Shown here: in pieces, positions 1 through 8,550 of the stretch | Numbering within the stretch: position 1 is the first letter of the stretch | Layout: every line of letters starts with the position of its first letter | DNA from: Streptomyces sp. RPT161 | GTDB taxonomy: Bacteria > Actinomycetota > Actinomycetes > Streptomycetales > Streptomycetaceae | Length of the DNA stretch: 64,000 bases | Reading direction: 5' to 3' | Assembly (NCBI RefSeq): GCF_027533845.1 | Contig: NZ_JAPZVN010000001.1 | Span: 186,001 to 250,000 of the forward strand | The notes under the pieces: generated by a model | What the model saw: the letters and a program-made list of their open reading frames with translations, nothing else | What the model was told of the DNA's origin: nothing | Database searches by the model: none | Translations under genes and position numbers: made by a program

Positions 1-700
1 CGCCGGGCCGCAGCAGCCGGTGCGCGGTGCGCTCCAGGCCGCGGATGGTGTCCAGACCGTCCTCGCCGGAGAAGAGGGCGAGCTGCGGATCATGGTCCCT
101 GGCCTCGGGCGCCACGTACTCCCACTCGGTCAGCGGGATGTACGGCGGGTTGCTGATCACCAGGTCGAACTGGCCGTTCAACTCGGGCAGCGCGGACAGC
201 GCGTCCCCCTGGTGCAGCGTCACCCGGGAGCCCTCGACGTTCTTGCGCGTCCAGTGCAGCGCGCCCTCGTCCAGCTCCACCGCGTGCACCCGGGACCGCG
301 GCACCTCCTGCGCCAGCGCCAGCGCGATCGCGCCGGAGCCGGTGCACAGGTCGACGATGAGCGGCTCGGCGACGTCCATCGCCCGTACCGCGTCTATCGC
401 CCAGCCGACCACCGACTCGGTCTCCGGCCGGGGCACGAACACCCCTGGCCCGACCTGGAGTTCCAGGTACCGGAAGAAGGCGCGGCCGGTGATGTGCTGG
501 AGCGGCTCGCGGTTCTCCCGCCGGGCGACCGCCTCCCAGTACCGGGCGTCGAAGTCGGCGTCGGCGACGTTGTGCAGCTCACCGCGCTTGACCCCGTGCA
601 CGTACGCGGCCAGTTCCTCCGCGTCGAAACGGGGTGAGGGCACACCGGCATCGGCCAACCGCTGGGTGGCCTGGGCCACCTCCGCGAGCAGCAGGTTCAC
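1..700 (-). CDS. prmC: Peptide chain release factor N5-glutamine methyltransferase (3' end cut off)
   Basis: Uses SAM to methylate the GGQ glutamine of release factors RF1 and RF2 in the cytoplasm. The frame read from a GTG at 698-700 has an N-terminal helical region, a Rossmann segment with VDLCTGSGAIALALA, and the substrate-binding NPPY motif (SNPPYIPLTEWEY). Both motifs are diagnostic of PrmC/HemK. The gene follows prfA by about 40 bases, so the enzyme is encoded directly after one of its substrates. The last part of the protein lies beyond the left edge of the window. The start is the first in-frame start after prfA and gives a standard N-terminus (NLLLAEVAQATQRL). Confidence 0.93.
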   Translation of the reverse strand, partial: MNLLLAEVAQATQRLADAGVPSPRFDAEELAAYVHGVKRGELHNVADADFDARYWEAVARRENREPLQHITGRAFFRYLELQVGPGVFVPRPETESVVGWAIDAVRAMDVAEPLIVDLCTGSGAIALALAQEVPRSRVHAVELDEGALHWTRKNVEGSRVTLHQGDALSALPELNGQFDLVISNPPYIPLTEWEYVAPEARDHDPQLALFSGEDGLDTIRGLERTAHRLLRPG

Positions 701-739
701 GCGCGATCCGTCCTTCTCGGTGAGCCGTTTTGGGCGGCC

Positions 740-1810
740 TTACTGTGCCGCGGCCAGCTTCGCCGCGGCGTCGGCGTCGACGCACGCCTGGATGACGGCG
801 TCGAGGTCCCCGTCGAGTACCTGGTCCAAGTTGTACGCCTTGAAGCCCACCCGGTGGTCCGAGATCCGGTTCTCGGGGAAGTTGTACGTCCGGATCCGCT
901 CCGAGCGGTCCACGGTGCGGACCTGGCTGCGGCGCGCGTCCGACGCCTCCCGCTCGGCCTCCTCCTGGGCGGCGGCCAGCAGCCGGGAACGCAGGATGCG
1001 CATCGCCTGCTCCTTGTTCTGCAGCTGGCTCTTCTCGTTCTGGCAGGAGACCACGATGCCGGTGGGCAGGTGGGTGATGCGCACCGCGGAGTCGGTGGTG
1101 TTCACCGACTGGCCGCCGGGGCCCGACGAGCGGTAGACGTCGATACGCAGGTCGTTGGTGCTGATCTCCACCTCGACCTCCTCGGCCTCCGGGGTGACCA
1201 GCACACCCGCGGCCGAGGTGTGGATCCGGCCCTGGGACTCGGTGGCGGGCACCCGCTGTACCCGGTGCACGCCGCCCTCGTACTTCAGCCGGGCCCAGAC
1301 GCCCTGGCCGGGCTCGCTGTTGCCCCTGGCCTTGACCGCGACCTGTACGTCCTTGTAGCCGCCGAGGTCGGACTCGTTGGAGTCCAGGATCTCGGTCTTC
1401 CAGCCGACCCGCTCGGCGTACCGCAGGTACATCCGCAGCAGGTCTCCGGCGAACAGCGCGGACTCCTCGCCGCCCTCGCCCGCCTTGACCTCAAGGATCA
1501 CGTCCTTGTCGTCGTTGGGGTCACGCGGCACCAGCAGCAGTCGCAGCCGGTCGGTGAGCCCCTCGCGGTGCTGCTCCAACTGCTTGACCTCAGCGGCGAA
1601 CTCCGGGTCGGCCTGGCCGAGTTCACGGGCGGTCTCGATGTCGTCGCCCGCCTGCTTCCACTCCCGGTACGTGCCGACTATGGGGGTCAGCTCGGCGTAA
1701 CGCTTGTTGAGCCTGCGCGCCTCGGCCTGGTCGGCGTGGACCGCCGGGTCGGCAAGCCGCTTCTCGAGGTCGGCGTGCTCGCCGATCAGTTCCTCGACCG
1801 CCTCGAACAT
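740..1810 (-). CDS. prfA: Peptide chain release factor 1
   Basis: Recognises UAA and UAG stop codons in the ribosomal A site and triggers peptidyl-tRNA hydrolysis. The 356-residue protein is normal length. The PxT codon-reading motif is PAT at residues 188-190, the RF1 signature as opposed to SPF in RF2. The catalytic GGQ is at residues 232-234 within [17 protein letters not shown]. It lies between rpmE upstream and prmC, which modifies this GGQ, downstream. An rpmE terminator precedes it, so it probably also has its own promoter in the gap at 1811-1851. Confidence 0.97.
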   Translation of the reverse strand: MFEAVEELIGEHADLEKRLADPAVHADQAEARRLNKRYAELTPIVGTYREWKQAGDDIETARELGQADPEFAAEVKQLEQHREGLTDRLRLLLVPRDPNDDKDVILEVKAGEGGEESALFAGDLLRMYLRYAERVGWKTEILDSNESDLGGYKDVQVAVKARGNSEPGQGVWARLKYEGGVHRVQRVPATESQGRIHTSAAGVLVTPEAEEVEVEISTNDLRIDVYRSSGPGGQSVNTTDSAVRITHLPTGIVVSCQNEKSQLQNKEQAMRILRSRLLAAAQEEAEREASDARRSQVRTVDRSERIRTYNFPENRISDHRVGFKAYNLDQVLDGDLDAVIQACVDADAAAKLAAAQ

Positions 1811-1851
1811 CTTCGGTTCCCTTGTTACGTACGGGATTGGGGACGAACGCC

Positions 1852-1898
1852 AAAAAGCCGGTCCGGCCGCCCCCGAGCAGGGGCGACCGAGGACCGGC
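1852..1898 (-). terminator. Intrinsic terminator after rpmE
   Basis: On the minus strand an outer 8-bp stem (GCCGGTCC paired with GGACCGGC) encloses a GC-rich inner hairpin (CGCCCC with GGGGCG). A run of five T residues follows directly. It lies 11 bases after the rpmE stop codon and before prfA, so it should end or attenuate the rpmE transcript. Confidence 0.82.
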
Positions 1899-1909
1899 GT
1901 ACGGACCCG

Positions 1910-2134
1910 CTACTTCTTGGCGGAACCGGCGTTCTTGCCGAAGCGGGCCTCGAAGCGGGCGACGCGACCGCCGGTGTCGAGGATCTTCTGCTTGCCGGTG
2001 TAGAAGGGGTGGCACTCGGAGCACACGTCGGCACGGATGGTGCCGTCGGCGACGGTGCTACGGGTGGTGAACGACGCGCCACAGGTGCAGCTGACCTGGG
2101 TCTCGACGTACTCCGGGTGAATCTCGCGCTTCAA
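1910..2134 (-). CDS. rpmE: 50S ribosomal protein L31, zinc-binding form
   Basis: A 74-residue large-subunit ribosomal protein that begins [12 protein letters not shown]. Four cysteines (C16, C18, C38, C41) make this the zinc-binding C+ form, as opposed to the zinc-free paralogue made under zinc limitation. The start is a TTG at 2132-2134, preceded by an AGGAG ribosome-binding site. Upstream in-frame starts would add an unconserved extension. A sigma-R type promoter lies about 100 bases upstream and a clear terminator follows. Thiol-stress control of rpmE by sigma-R is known from S. coelicolor. Confidence 0.96.
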   Translation of the reverse strand: MKREIHPEYVETQVSCTCGASFTTRSTVADGTIRADVCSECHPFYTGKQKILDTGGRVARFEARFGKNAGSAKK

Positions 2135-2236
2135 GGGATCTCCTAGGTTCGGGAGGGCGCCGGGTCGCACCGCGGGATTGCGGGACGTGAACCGGGGCCG
2201 ACGTACCAGTCTGCCAGCACTGGCCCGTACTCCCAA

Positions 2237-2263
2237 AACCGGGAGCCCGGACCACCTATTCCC
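2237..2263 (-). promoter_or_regulatory. Sigma-R (disulfide stress) type promoter of rpmE
   Basis: The minus strand reads GGGAAT, then exactly 18 bases, then GTT. This matches the Streptomyces sigma-R consensus GGAAT-N18-GTT. The transcription start would fall near 2229, giving a leader of about 95 bases before the rpmE TTG. Confidence 0.72.
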
Positions 2264-2299
2264 GGCCGGGATCCGGGAGCGGGGCACCGGACGAAACGC

Positions 2300-3397
2300 C
2301 TACTTCACCCAGCCGCGCGCCAGTGCCTCGTCCCCGGCGGAGCCCTGCTTGGCCCGCGCCGGAACCGGGCGGTCCGCCCGGAGCGCCGACCAGACGAGTT
2401 CGGCCTTGCCCTCCATGGGGACGACCCGGTTCGGATCGGTCTGGTCGTACTGGACCGGCATGGTCACCATGTCCAGATCACCGGACCCGATGTCCTTCAG
2501 GCTCGACGCGAAGCCCGCCAGCGCGTTCACCGACGCCAGCTCGGAGTCGGTGGTGAGCGCCTTGGTCGCGGTGTCCGCGACGTCGTAGAGCTTGGCCGGG
2601 TTGGTCAGCATCCCCACGTCGTGCGCCTGGCCCAGCAGCGCCTTGACGAACGCCTGCTGCAGCTGGATGCGGCCCAGGTCGCTGCCGTCCCCCACACCGT
2701 GCCGGGTGCGGACCAGGCCCAGCGCCTGCTCGCCGTCGAGGTTGTGGGTGCCGGCCGGCAGGTCGAGGTGGCTGTCCTTGTCGTTGATCGGCTTGGTGGT
2801 GGTGACCGGCACCCCGCCCATCGCGTTGATCAGGTTCTTGAAGCCGGTGAAGTCCACCTCGATGTAGTGGTCCATGCGGATCCCGGTCATCGACTCGACC
2901 GTCTTGACCGCGCAGGCCGGGCCGCCGACCGAGTACGCGTCGTTGAACATGTCGCTGGGCGAGGCGGGCACCGTGGTCCCGTCGGACTTGGTGCAGGCCG
3001 GGCGGTGGACGAGGGTGTCCCGCGGAATGCTCACCACCGTGGCCTTGCGGTGGCCGTTGTACAGGTGGACGATCATCGCGGTGTCGGACCGGGCGCCGCC
3101 CTCGTCCCGGCCGTACTGGCCGTTCTTGCCGGCCCGCGAGTCGGAGCCGAGCACGAGGATGTCCATCGAGCCGTTGTCGATGTTCTTCGGGCGGTCCTTG
3201 CCCAGCTGGGCGTTGATGTCGACGCCGGTGATGTTGCCGTTCAGCCTGAGGTAGACGTACCCGAGGCCCACGCCACCGAGGACCACGGCCCCGGCGAGCG
3301 CCCAAGCGGTGATCCGCAGCGCCCTGCGGCGCGGCTTGCGGCGACGGCCCGGGCCGCGCAGTATGCGGCCGGTCGTCGGCTTGTCGTTGTCGCCCAT
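2300..3397 (-). CDS. LytR-CpsA-Psr (LCP) family cell-wall ligase
   Basis: Membrane-anchored enzyme of the family that transfers lipid-linked glycopolymers onto peptidoglycan. The protein (about 365 residues) starts with a basic cytoplasmic segment rich in Arg and Lys, then has one transmembrane helix (ITAWALAGAVVLGGVGLGYVYL). The extracellular LCP domain carries the hallmark Asp/Arg motifs ILVLGSDSRAG, RSDTAMIVHL and VVSIPRDTLV, and later GEQALGLVRTRHG. The ATG at 3395-3397 is chosen. An earlier in-frame start at 3460 would add 21 basic residues and has no better ribosome-binding site. It lies between the rho terminator and rpmE, so it is probably transcribed alone. The exact substrate cannot be read from sequence. 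Confidence 0.9.
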   Translation of the reverse strand: MGDNDKPTTGRILRGPGRRRKPRRRALRITAWALAGAVVLGGVGLGYVYLRLNGNITGVDINAQLGKDRPKNIDNGSMDILVLGSDSRAGKNGQYGRDEGGARSDTAMIVHLYNGHRKATVVSIPRDTLVHRPACTKSDGTTVPASPSDMFNDAYSVGGPACAVKTVESMTGIRMDHYIEVDFTGFKNLINAMGGVPVTTTKPINDKDSHLDLPAGTHNLDGEQALGLVRTRHGVGDGSDLGRIQLQQAFVKALLGQAHDVGMLTNPAKLYDVADTATKALTTDSELASVNALAGFASSLKDIGSGDLDMVTMPVQYDQTDPNRVVPMEGKAELVWSALRADRPVPARAKQGSAGDEALARGWVK

Positions 3398-3571
3398 CTG
3401 CCCTCGCTTCTTCCTCCGGCTACCCCCAATCGCCACGCGAATGCCGTCGTAACGGACCATTCCGGGGTGTCAGACGTCTGCTCGCTCCGCACCAGTTCCA
3501 GTCCCTGAAGTGGCGAACGTCTCGTATGCCTGCCTTGCACCGGCACACAGCGAGGGCAGAAGGAGGACAGA

Positions 3572-3615
3572 GGAAAAGGGGCCGCCCCCGTCACCGAAGT
3601 GACGGGGGCGGCCCC
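3572..3615 (-). terminator. Intrinsic terminator after rho
   Basis: A perfect 17-bp inverted repeat has arms at 3578-3594 and 3599-3615 and a CGAA loop. On the minus strand TTTTCCTC follows. It lies 18 bases downstream of the rho stop codon. A very strong intrinsic terminator fits a gene whose own product is a termination factor. Confidence 0.9.
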
Positions 3616-3633
3616 GGCGGCACAACTCGCCTG

Positions 3634-5598
3634 TCAGTCGCCGCCGTTGCCCGGCGTCGTCTTGGCGATCTGCATCAGGAACTCGGCGTTGGACTTGGTC
3701 TGCTTCATCTTGTCCAGCAGCAGCTCGATCGCCTGCTGCGAGTCCAGCGCGTGCAGCACCCGGCGCAGCTTCCACACGATGCTGAGCTCCTCCGGCGCCA
3801 GCAGGATCTCCTCCTTGCGGGTGCCGGACGGGTCGACGTCCACCGCGGGGAAGATCCGCTTGTCGGCGAGCTTGCGGTCCAGCCGCAGCTCCATGTTGCC
3901 GGTGCCCTTGAACTCCTCGAAGATCACCTCGTCCATCCGCGAGCCGGTCTCGACCAGCGCGGTGGCCAGGATGGTCAGCGAACCGCCGTCCTCGATGTTG
4001 CGCGCGGCACCGAAGAACTTCTTCGGCGGGTACAGCGCGGTGGAGTCCACACCACCGGACAGGATGCGGCCGGAGGCGGGCGCGGCCAGGTTGTACGCCC
4101 GGCCCAGACGGGTGATGGAGTCCAGCAGCACGACCACGTCGTGGCCCAGCTCCACCAGGCGCTTGGCGCGCTCGATGGCCAGCTCCGCGACCGTGGTGTG
4201 GTCCTCGGCCGGGCGGTCGAAGGTCGAGGAGATGACCTCGCCCTTGACCGACCGCTGCATGTCGGTGACCTCTTCCGGACGCTCGTCGACCAGGACGACC
4301 ATCAGGTGGCACTCGGGGTTGTTGTGGGTGATCGCGTTGGCGATCGCCTGCATGATCATGGTCTTGCCGGTCTTCGGCGGGGCCACGATCAGACCGCGCT
4401 GGCCCTTGCCGATCGGCGCGACCAGGTCGATGATCCGCGGGGTCAGCTGGTTCGGCTCGTTCTCCAGCCGCAGCCGCTCCTGCGGGTACAGCGGGGTGAG
4501 CTTGCCGAACTCCGGCCGCCCCCGGCCGGTTTCGGGCGCCATGCCGTTCACGGAGTCGAGCCGGACGAGGGCGTTGAACTTCTCCCGTCGCTCGCCGTCC
4601 TTCGGCTGCCGCACCGCACCGGTGACGTGGTCGCCCTTGCGCAGGCCGTTCTTGCGGACCTGGGCCAGCGAGACGTACACGTCGTTCGGGCCCGGCAGGT
4701 AGCCGGAGGTGCGGATGAACGCGTAGTTGTCCAGGATGTCGAGGATGCCGGCGACCGGGATCAGCACGTCGTCCTCGGCCAGCTGCGGCTCGCCCGCGAA
4801 GTCCTCCCGGCCCCGGCGGCCGCGACGGTCGCGATACCGGCCCCGGCGACCACGGCGGCCGCCCTCGAAGTCATCGTCGCCCTGACCCTGTCGGTCTTGT
4901 CGGTCCTGGCGGTCCTGGCGGTCGCCCTGACCGGCGGCGCCCTCCTCGCCACGGCGGCGGTCCCGCTGGCGGTCCCTGCGGCCCTCGCGGTCACCGCGCT
5001 CGCCGCGCTCCTGGCGGTCGCCCTTCTGGCGGTCCCGGCGGCCCTCGCGGTCGCCCTGGCCCTGTTCGGCGGCCTCGCCCTTGCCCTGCTCGGCGGGCGC
5101 GGCCTTGGGCTCGACGGTGGCGGTGGCCGTGGCGGCGGACTGCTCGGCGGCCTTCGGCTCGGCCTTCTCGGCGACGGCCTTGTCGGCGGCGGTACGGCGG
5201 CCACGGCGCTCGGCGGCGGGCTTCTCACCGGCGGGCTGGCCCGGAATGTCGATCTGCTGCTGGCCCTCGGCGGGCGCGGCCTTGGGCTCGGCGGCGGCCT
5301 CACCGGTGCGCGTCCGCGAGGTGGTGCGGCGCTTGGGCTTCTCGGCGGCGGGCGCGGCGGCGGTCGAGCCGCCGCCCGCCTGCCGCTCCTTGATGACCTC
5401 GATCAACTGGCCCTTGCGCATCCGCGCGGTGCCCTTGATTCCGAGTGCCGAGGCCACCTGCTGGAGCTCAGCGAGGACCATGCCCTCAAGGCCGGTGCCA
5501 GACCGGCGACGCCTGGTGGCAGTACCGCTGGCAGGCGCGGCGGCATCGGATGCGGCGGCAGCGCTGTCTGCGCGCATCAGATCGGTGGTGTCGCTCAC
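3634..5598 (-). CDS. rho: Transcription termination factor Rho
   Basis: Hexameric RNA-dependent ATPase that terminates transcription. The 654-residue protein has an N-terminal Rho domain ([21 protein letters not shown]), then an actinobacterial insertion at about residues 75-275 rich in Arg, Gly, Asp and Gln. Next come the OB-fold RNA-binding domain ([20 protein letters not shown]) and the ATPase core with Walker A APPKTGKT at about 406-413. The GTG at 5596-5598 is preceded by GGGAAGGA. Further upstream starts read into a long leader and are not supported. Upstream is a leader region of about 500 bases. Charged insertions of this kind are typical of high-GC Rho and are thought to bind RNA. 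Confidence 0.96.
   Translation of the reverse strand: MSDTTDLMRADSAAAASDAAAPASGTATRRRRSGTGLEGMVLAELQQVASALGIKGTARMRKGQLIEVIKERQAGGGSTAAAPAAEKPKRRTTSRTRTGEAAAEPKAAPAEGQQQIDIPGQPAGEKPAAERRGRRTAADKAVAEKAEPKAAEQSAATATATVEPKAAPAEQGKGEAAEQGQGDREGRRDRQKGDRQERGERGDREGRRDRQRDRRRGEEGAAGQGDRQDRQDRQDRQGQGDDDFEGGRRGRRGRYRDRRGRRGREDFAGEPQLAEDDVLIPVAGILDILDNYAFIRTSGYLPGPNDVYVSLAQVRKNGLRKGDHVTGAVRQPKDGERREKFNALVRLDSVNGMAPETGRGRPEFGKLTPLYPQERLRLENEPNQLTPRIIDLVAPIGKGQRGLIVAPPKTGKTMIMQAIANAITHNNPECHLMVVLVDERPEEVTDMQRSVKGEVISSTFDRPAEDHTTVAELAIERAKRLVELGHDVVVLLDSITRLGRAYNLAAPASGRILSGGVDSTALYPPKKFFGAARNIEDGGSLTILATALVETGSRMDEVIFEEFKGTGNMELRLDRKLADKRIFPAVDVDPSGTRKEEILLAPEELSIVWKLRRVLHALDSQQAIELLLDKMKQTKSNAEFLMQIAKTTPGNGGD
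4891..4926 (-). repeat. In-frame 9-bp tandem repeat in the Rho insertion
   Basis: Four consecutive 9-base units (consensus KCGGTCCTG on the plus strand, the last degenerate) encode repeating Arg-Gln-Asp in Rho. The unit is a multiple of three, so copy-number change would lengthen or shorten the insertion without a frameshift. Confidence 0.7.
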
Positions 5599-6105
5599 GA
5601 AGGGTCCTTCCCTGGAGCGGGCGTCGGCCTGATCGGCTCGGCGACCGGTTGTGCTGTCCGGATTCCGGGCTTTCGTTGCGGTGCCCGGATCCGGGGCGGT
5701 GGTCCGCCTGATGGCGGGAGAAATAACTGCGTGGTGGTTTCGGTGCGATGAGGTCACACGAAGATGGCCGATCCTTCGCACCTAACTCCGGAGCGTGCTC
5801 GGCACTGCAAAGGCAGGCTGCTCAGGCAGTGTGGGAGGCTCCCGGAAGAATGGCGGTCCCGCGACGGAACACCCCGATACGGGACACACAGCACCGCGGC
5901 ACCATACACATGCATGGTCCGTCGAGTGCAGACTTGAGGTTAACACTACCTGATCCAACAAATATTCCCCCTCTCCGCGCCCGGCAATCGTGCTTCGGGA
6001 CTGTGCCGGTCGTACCGCCGGTGCGGCGGGTACGGGGCGCGGTGCTGCCGCGCGCAGTTCTTCCCTTGTCGCCCATTGGCTCAAACCCCCGCCTCGTCCC
6101 CCGGG
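5599..6105 (-). other. Long rho leader and thrB-rho intergenic region
   Basis: This 507-base gap between thrB and rho holds no convincing gene. An AT-richer patch at 5940-5970 carries a sigma-R-like promoter on the minus strand, which would leave an untranslated leader of about 340 bases before rho. An inverted repeat at 6012-6033 (GTAC plus CGCCG arms around GTG) lies just after thrB and may stall or end thrB transcription, but it lacks a T run. Long leaders suit rho autoregulation, though nothing here proves it. Confidence 0.5.
5942..5968 (-). promoter_or_regulatory. Possible sigma-R-like promoter upstream of rho
   Basis: The minus strand reads GGGGGAAT, then 19 bases counted from GGAAT, then GTT. 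This is one base longer than the usual N18 spacing. It lies in the least GC-rich stretch of the rho leader. No better promoter was seen in this gap. Confidence 0.4.
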
Positions 6106-7056
6106 TCATTGGACGGCCGCTCCCGAGGCGTCCGTACCCGCACTGGCCAACGGGAGCACACAGGCCCCCGAAGCATCCATCGTCAGCCGGTTGGCCGCCC
6201 AGCCCGCTCCGGCCACCGCCGCCACCTTGTCCGCCGTAGCGTCCTCCGCCAGCGCCAGTACGGTAGGCCCGGCACCGGAGATGACGGCCGGTACGCCATC
6301 CGCGCGCAACCGGTTGACCAGCGCGACGCTCTCCGGCATCGCCGGTTCCCGGTACTCCTGGTGCAGCCGGTCCTCGGTGGCCGCCAGCAGCAGTTCCGGG
6401 CGCCGGGTCAGCGCCTCCACCAGCAGCGCGGCGCGCCCGGCGTTGACCGCCGCGTCCACGTGCGGAACGGTGCGCGGCAGCAGTCCCCGCGCGGTCTCGG
6501 TGAGCACCGGCTTGGCCGGTACGAAGACCACCGGGACGACGGACGGCGCCGGGTCCATCCGGATCGCTCTGGCCGCTCCGGACTCGGTCCAGGCCAGAGT
6601 GAATCCGCCGAGCAGACAGGCCGCCACGTTATCCGGGTGGCCCTCGATCTCCGTGGCCAGTTCCAGCATCGCCGTGTCGTCCAGCCGCTCGGGCCCGCCT
6701 ATCGTCACCGCGCGGGCGGCCATGATGCCCGCGCAGATGGCGGCGGACGACGAGCCCAGGCCGCGGCCGTGCGGAATGCGGTTGGCGCACACCACCTCAA
6801 GGCCCCGCGGCTGTCCGCCGAGCAGGTCGAAGGTGGTGCGCAGGGACCGTACGACCAGGTGCCGCTCGTCGCGGCTGAGGGTGTCGGCGCCTTCCCCCGC
6901 GATGTCGACGTGCAGCCCGCAGTCGGCGACCCGGACCACGACGTCGTCGTACAGTCCCAGGGCCAGGCCGAGGGCGTCGAAGCCCGGTCCGAGGTTGGCG
7001 CTGGTCGCGGGGGTGCGCACTCGGACGGCGGCTGCGCGGAAGGCTGGACCGGCCAT
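6106..7056 (-). CDS. thrB: Homoserine kinase
   Basis: Phosphorylates homoserine to O-phosphohomoserine, the substrate of ThrC, in threonine synthesis. It is a GHMP-family kinase of about 316 residues. The N-terminal RVRTPATSANLGPGFDALGLAL and the ATP-binding loop HGRGLGSSSAAICAG are plainly visible, and the C-terminal GAGPTVLAL motif is present. The ATG at 7054-7056 is chosen because conserved sequence begins there and AAGGAG lies 12 bases upstream. A start nine codons earlier is possible. The gene follows hom and thrC but is separated from thrC by about 400 bases, so it may have a separate promoter. Confidence 0.95.
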   Translation of the reverse strand: MAGPAFRAAAVRVRTPATSANLGPGFDALGLALGLYDDVVVRVADCGLHVDIAGEGADTLSRDERHLVVRSLRTTFDLLGGQPRGLEVVCANRIPHGRGLGSSSAAICAGIMAARAVTIGGPERLDDTAMLELATEIEGHPDNVAACLLGGFTLAWTESGAARAIRMDPAPSVVPVVFVPAKPVLTETARGLLPRTVPHVDAAVNAGRAALLVEALTRRPELLLAATEDRLHQEYREPAMPESVALVNRLRADGVPAVISGAGPTVLALAEDATADKVAAVAGAGWAANRLTMDASGACVLPLASAGTDASGAAVQ

Positions 7057-7452
7057 CGGTCGAAGAGTCTCCTTGTGTGGCAAGTGCAGTGCTGCCTCGG
7101 GGCCTTGGCGTCATCGGCCGATGGCAACGCGAGGGCTTGTCCGTCGCCCGGAGGCGAACGGTGGCGACACGGGCCAATGCCAATGGCATGGGCCGGAGCG
7201 GCACACGACGGCGCCGATAGGTGCCAGCCTATCGAAGGAAGGTTCTGCTGCGACATAGGGCGCACACACGGCGCGCGATGCGTGTCGCACGCCGTGCCAT
7301 GCGCTCCCCGCAGGTCGGGCGGTCCTTCGACGGGTCGCGGTGATCGCGGCCGCTGACAGCTGCCCCGACACCGCCGGTCCACACCATCGTGGTCGCTCAC
7401 CGTCGCGGCGGCCTTCCTCCGGGGGCAAGCCCCCACGGTCCCGGGAGGAGGC
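7057..7452 (-). other. thrC-thrB intergenic region
   Basis: This 396-base gap has no supported gene. A GGGGGC/GCCCCC hairpin (7421-7434) lies just after thrC. A perfect 7-bp inverted repeat, CGATAGG and CCTATCG around a 6-base loop, lies at 7215-7234. Inside that repeat the minus strand reads TAGGCT, a plausible -10 element for thrB. The repeat could be an operator over that promoter, but no -35 of good quality was found. Confidence 0.4.
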
Positions 7453-8544
7453 TTACGCCAACCCCAGCCGCTCGGCCGCGGCGTCGGCGTCCACCGGAAC
7501 GGTGATCGGCTGCGGTGCGCCGGCGACCGCCCAGTCCGGGTCCTTCAGGCCGTTTCCGGTCACCGTGCAGACGATCCGCTGGCCCGGGTCGACCCTGCCC
7601 TCCTCCGCGGCCTTGAGCAGACCGGCCACCGAGGCGGCCGAGGCAGGTTCCACGAAGACGCCCTCACGCGAGGCCAACAGCCGGTAGGCCGACAGGATTT
7701 GACGGTCCGTCACAGCTTCGATCAGGCCGCCGGACTCGTCCCTGGCCGCCTCCGCGAACTTCCAGGAGGCGGGGTTGCCGATCCGGATCGCGGTGGCGAT
7801 GGTCTGCGGGTTGCGCACCGGGGCACCGGTGACGATCGGCGCGGAACCGGCTGCCTGGAATCCCCACATCCGGGGCGTACGGGTGGCCATGCCGTCGGCC
7901 GCGTACTCCCGGTAGCCCTTCCAGTAGGCGGTGATGTTGCCCGCGTTGCCCACCGGGAGCACATGGATGTCGGGCGCGTCGCCGAGCGCGTCCACGATCT
8001 CGAACGCGGCGGTCTTCTGCCCCTCGATGCGCACCGGGTTGACCGAATTCACCAGCGCCACCGGGTACTTCTCGGACAGTCCGCGGGCGAGATCCAGACA
8101 GTCGTCGAAGTTCCCGTCGACCTGGAGGATCCGCGAGCCGTGCACCAGCGCCTGGCCCATCTTGCCGAGCGCGATCTTCCCCTGCGGAACCAGCACCGCG
8201 CAGACCATCCCGGCCCGTACCGCGTAAGCCGCCGCGGACGCCGAGGTGTTGCCGGTGGACGCGCAGATCACCGCCTGGGCACCGGCCTCCTTGGCCTTGG
8301 AGATGGCCATGGTCATGCCGCGGTCCTTGAACGAACCGGTGGGGTTGGCCCCCTCGACCTTCAAGTAGACGTCACAGCCGGTGCGTTCGGAGAGCAGCTG
8401 CGCGGGAACGAGCGGGGTGCCACCCTCCAGCAGCGTGACCACGGGGGTCTCGGCGGTCACCGGGAGCCGGTCCCGGTACTCCTCGATGATGCCGCGCCAC
8501 TGGTGGGTGCCGGACATTCGTGGCCGATCGACAACTGCGTTCAT
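7453..8544 (-). CDS. thrC: Threonine synthase
   Basis: PLP enzyme that converts O-phosphohomoserine to threonine. At 363 residues it has the usual bacterial fold-type II length. The PLP lysine lies in [15 protein letters not shown], and the phosphate-binding loop [19 protein letters not shown] follows. The [15 protein letters not shown] motif is also typical. The start at 8544 has AAGGGGAG nine bases upstream. The gene starts only 6 bases after the hom stop, so hom and thrC are cotranscribed. Confidence 0.96.
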   Translation of the reverse strand: MNAVVDRPRMSGTHQWRGIIEEYRDRLPVTAETPVVTLLEGGTPLVPAQLLSERTGCDVYLKVEGANPTGSFKDRGMTMAISKAKEAGAQAVICASTGNTSASAAAYAVRAGMVCAVLVPQGKIALGKMGQALVHGSRILQVDGNFDDCLDLARGLSEKYPVALVNSVNPVRIEGQKTAAFEIVDALGDAPDIHVLPVGNAGNITAYWKGYREYAADGMATRTPRMWGFQAAGSAPIVTGAPVRNPQTIATAIRIGNPASWKFAEAARDESGGLIEAVTDRQILSAYRLLASREGVFVEPASAASVAGLLKAAEEGRVDPGQRIVCTVTGNGLKDPDWAVAGAPQPITVPVDADAAAERLGLA

Positions 8545-8550
8545 CTCGGA

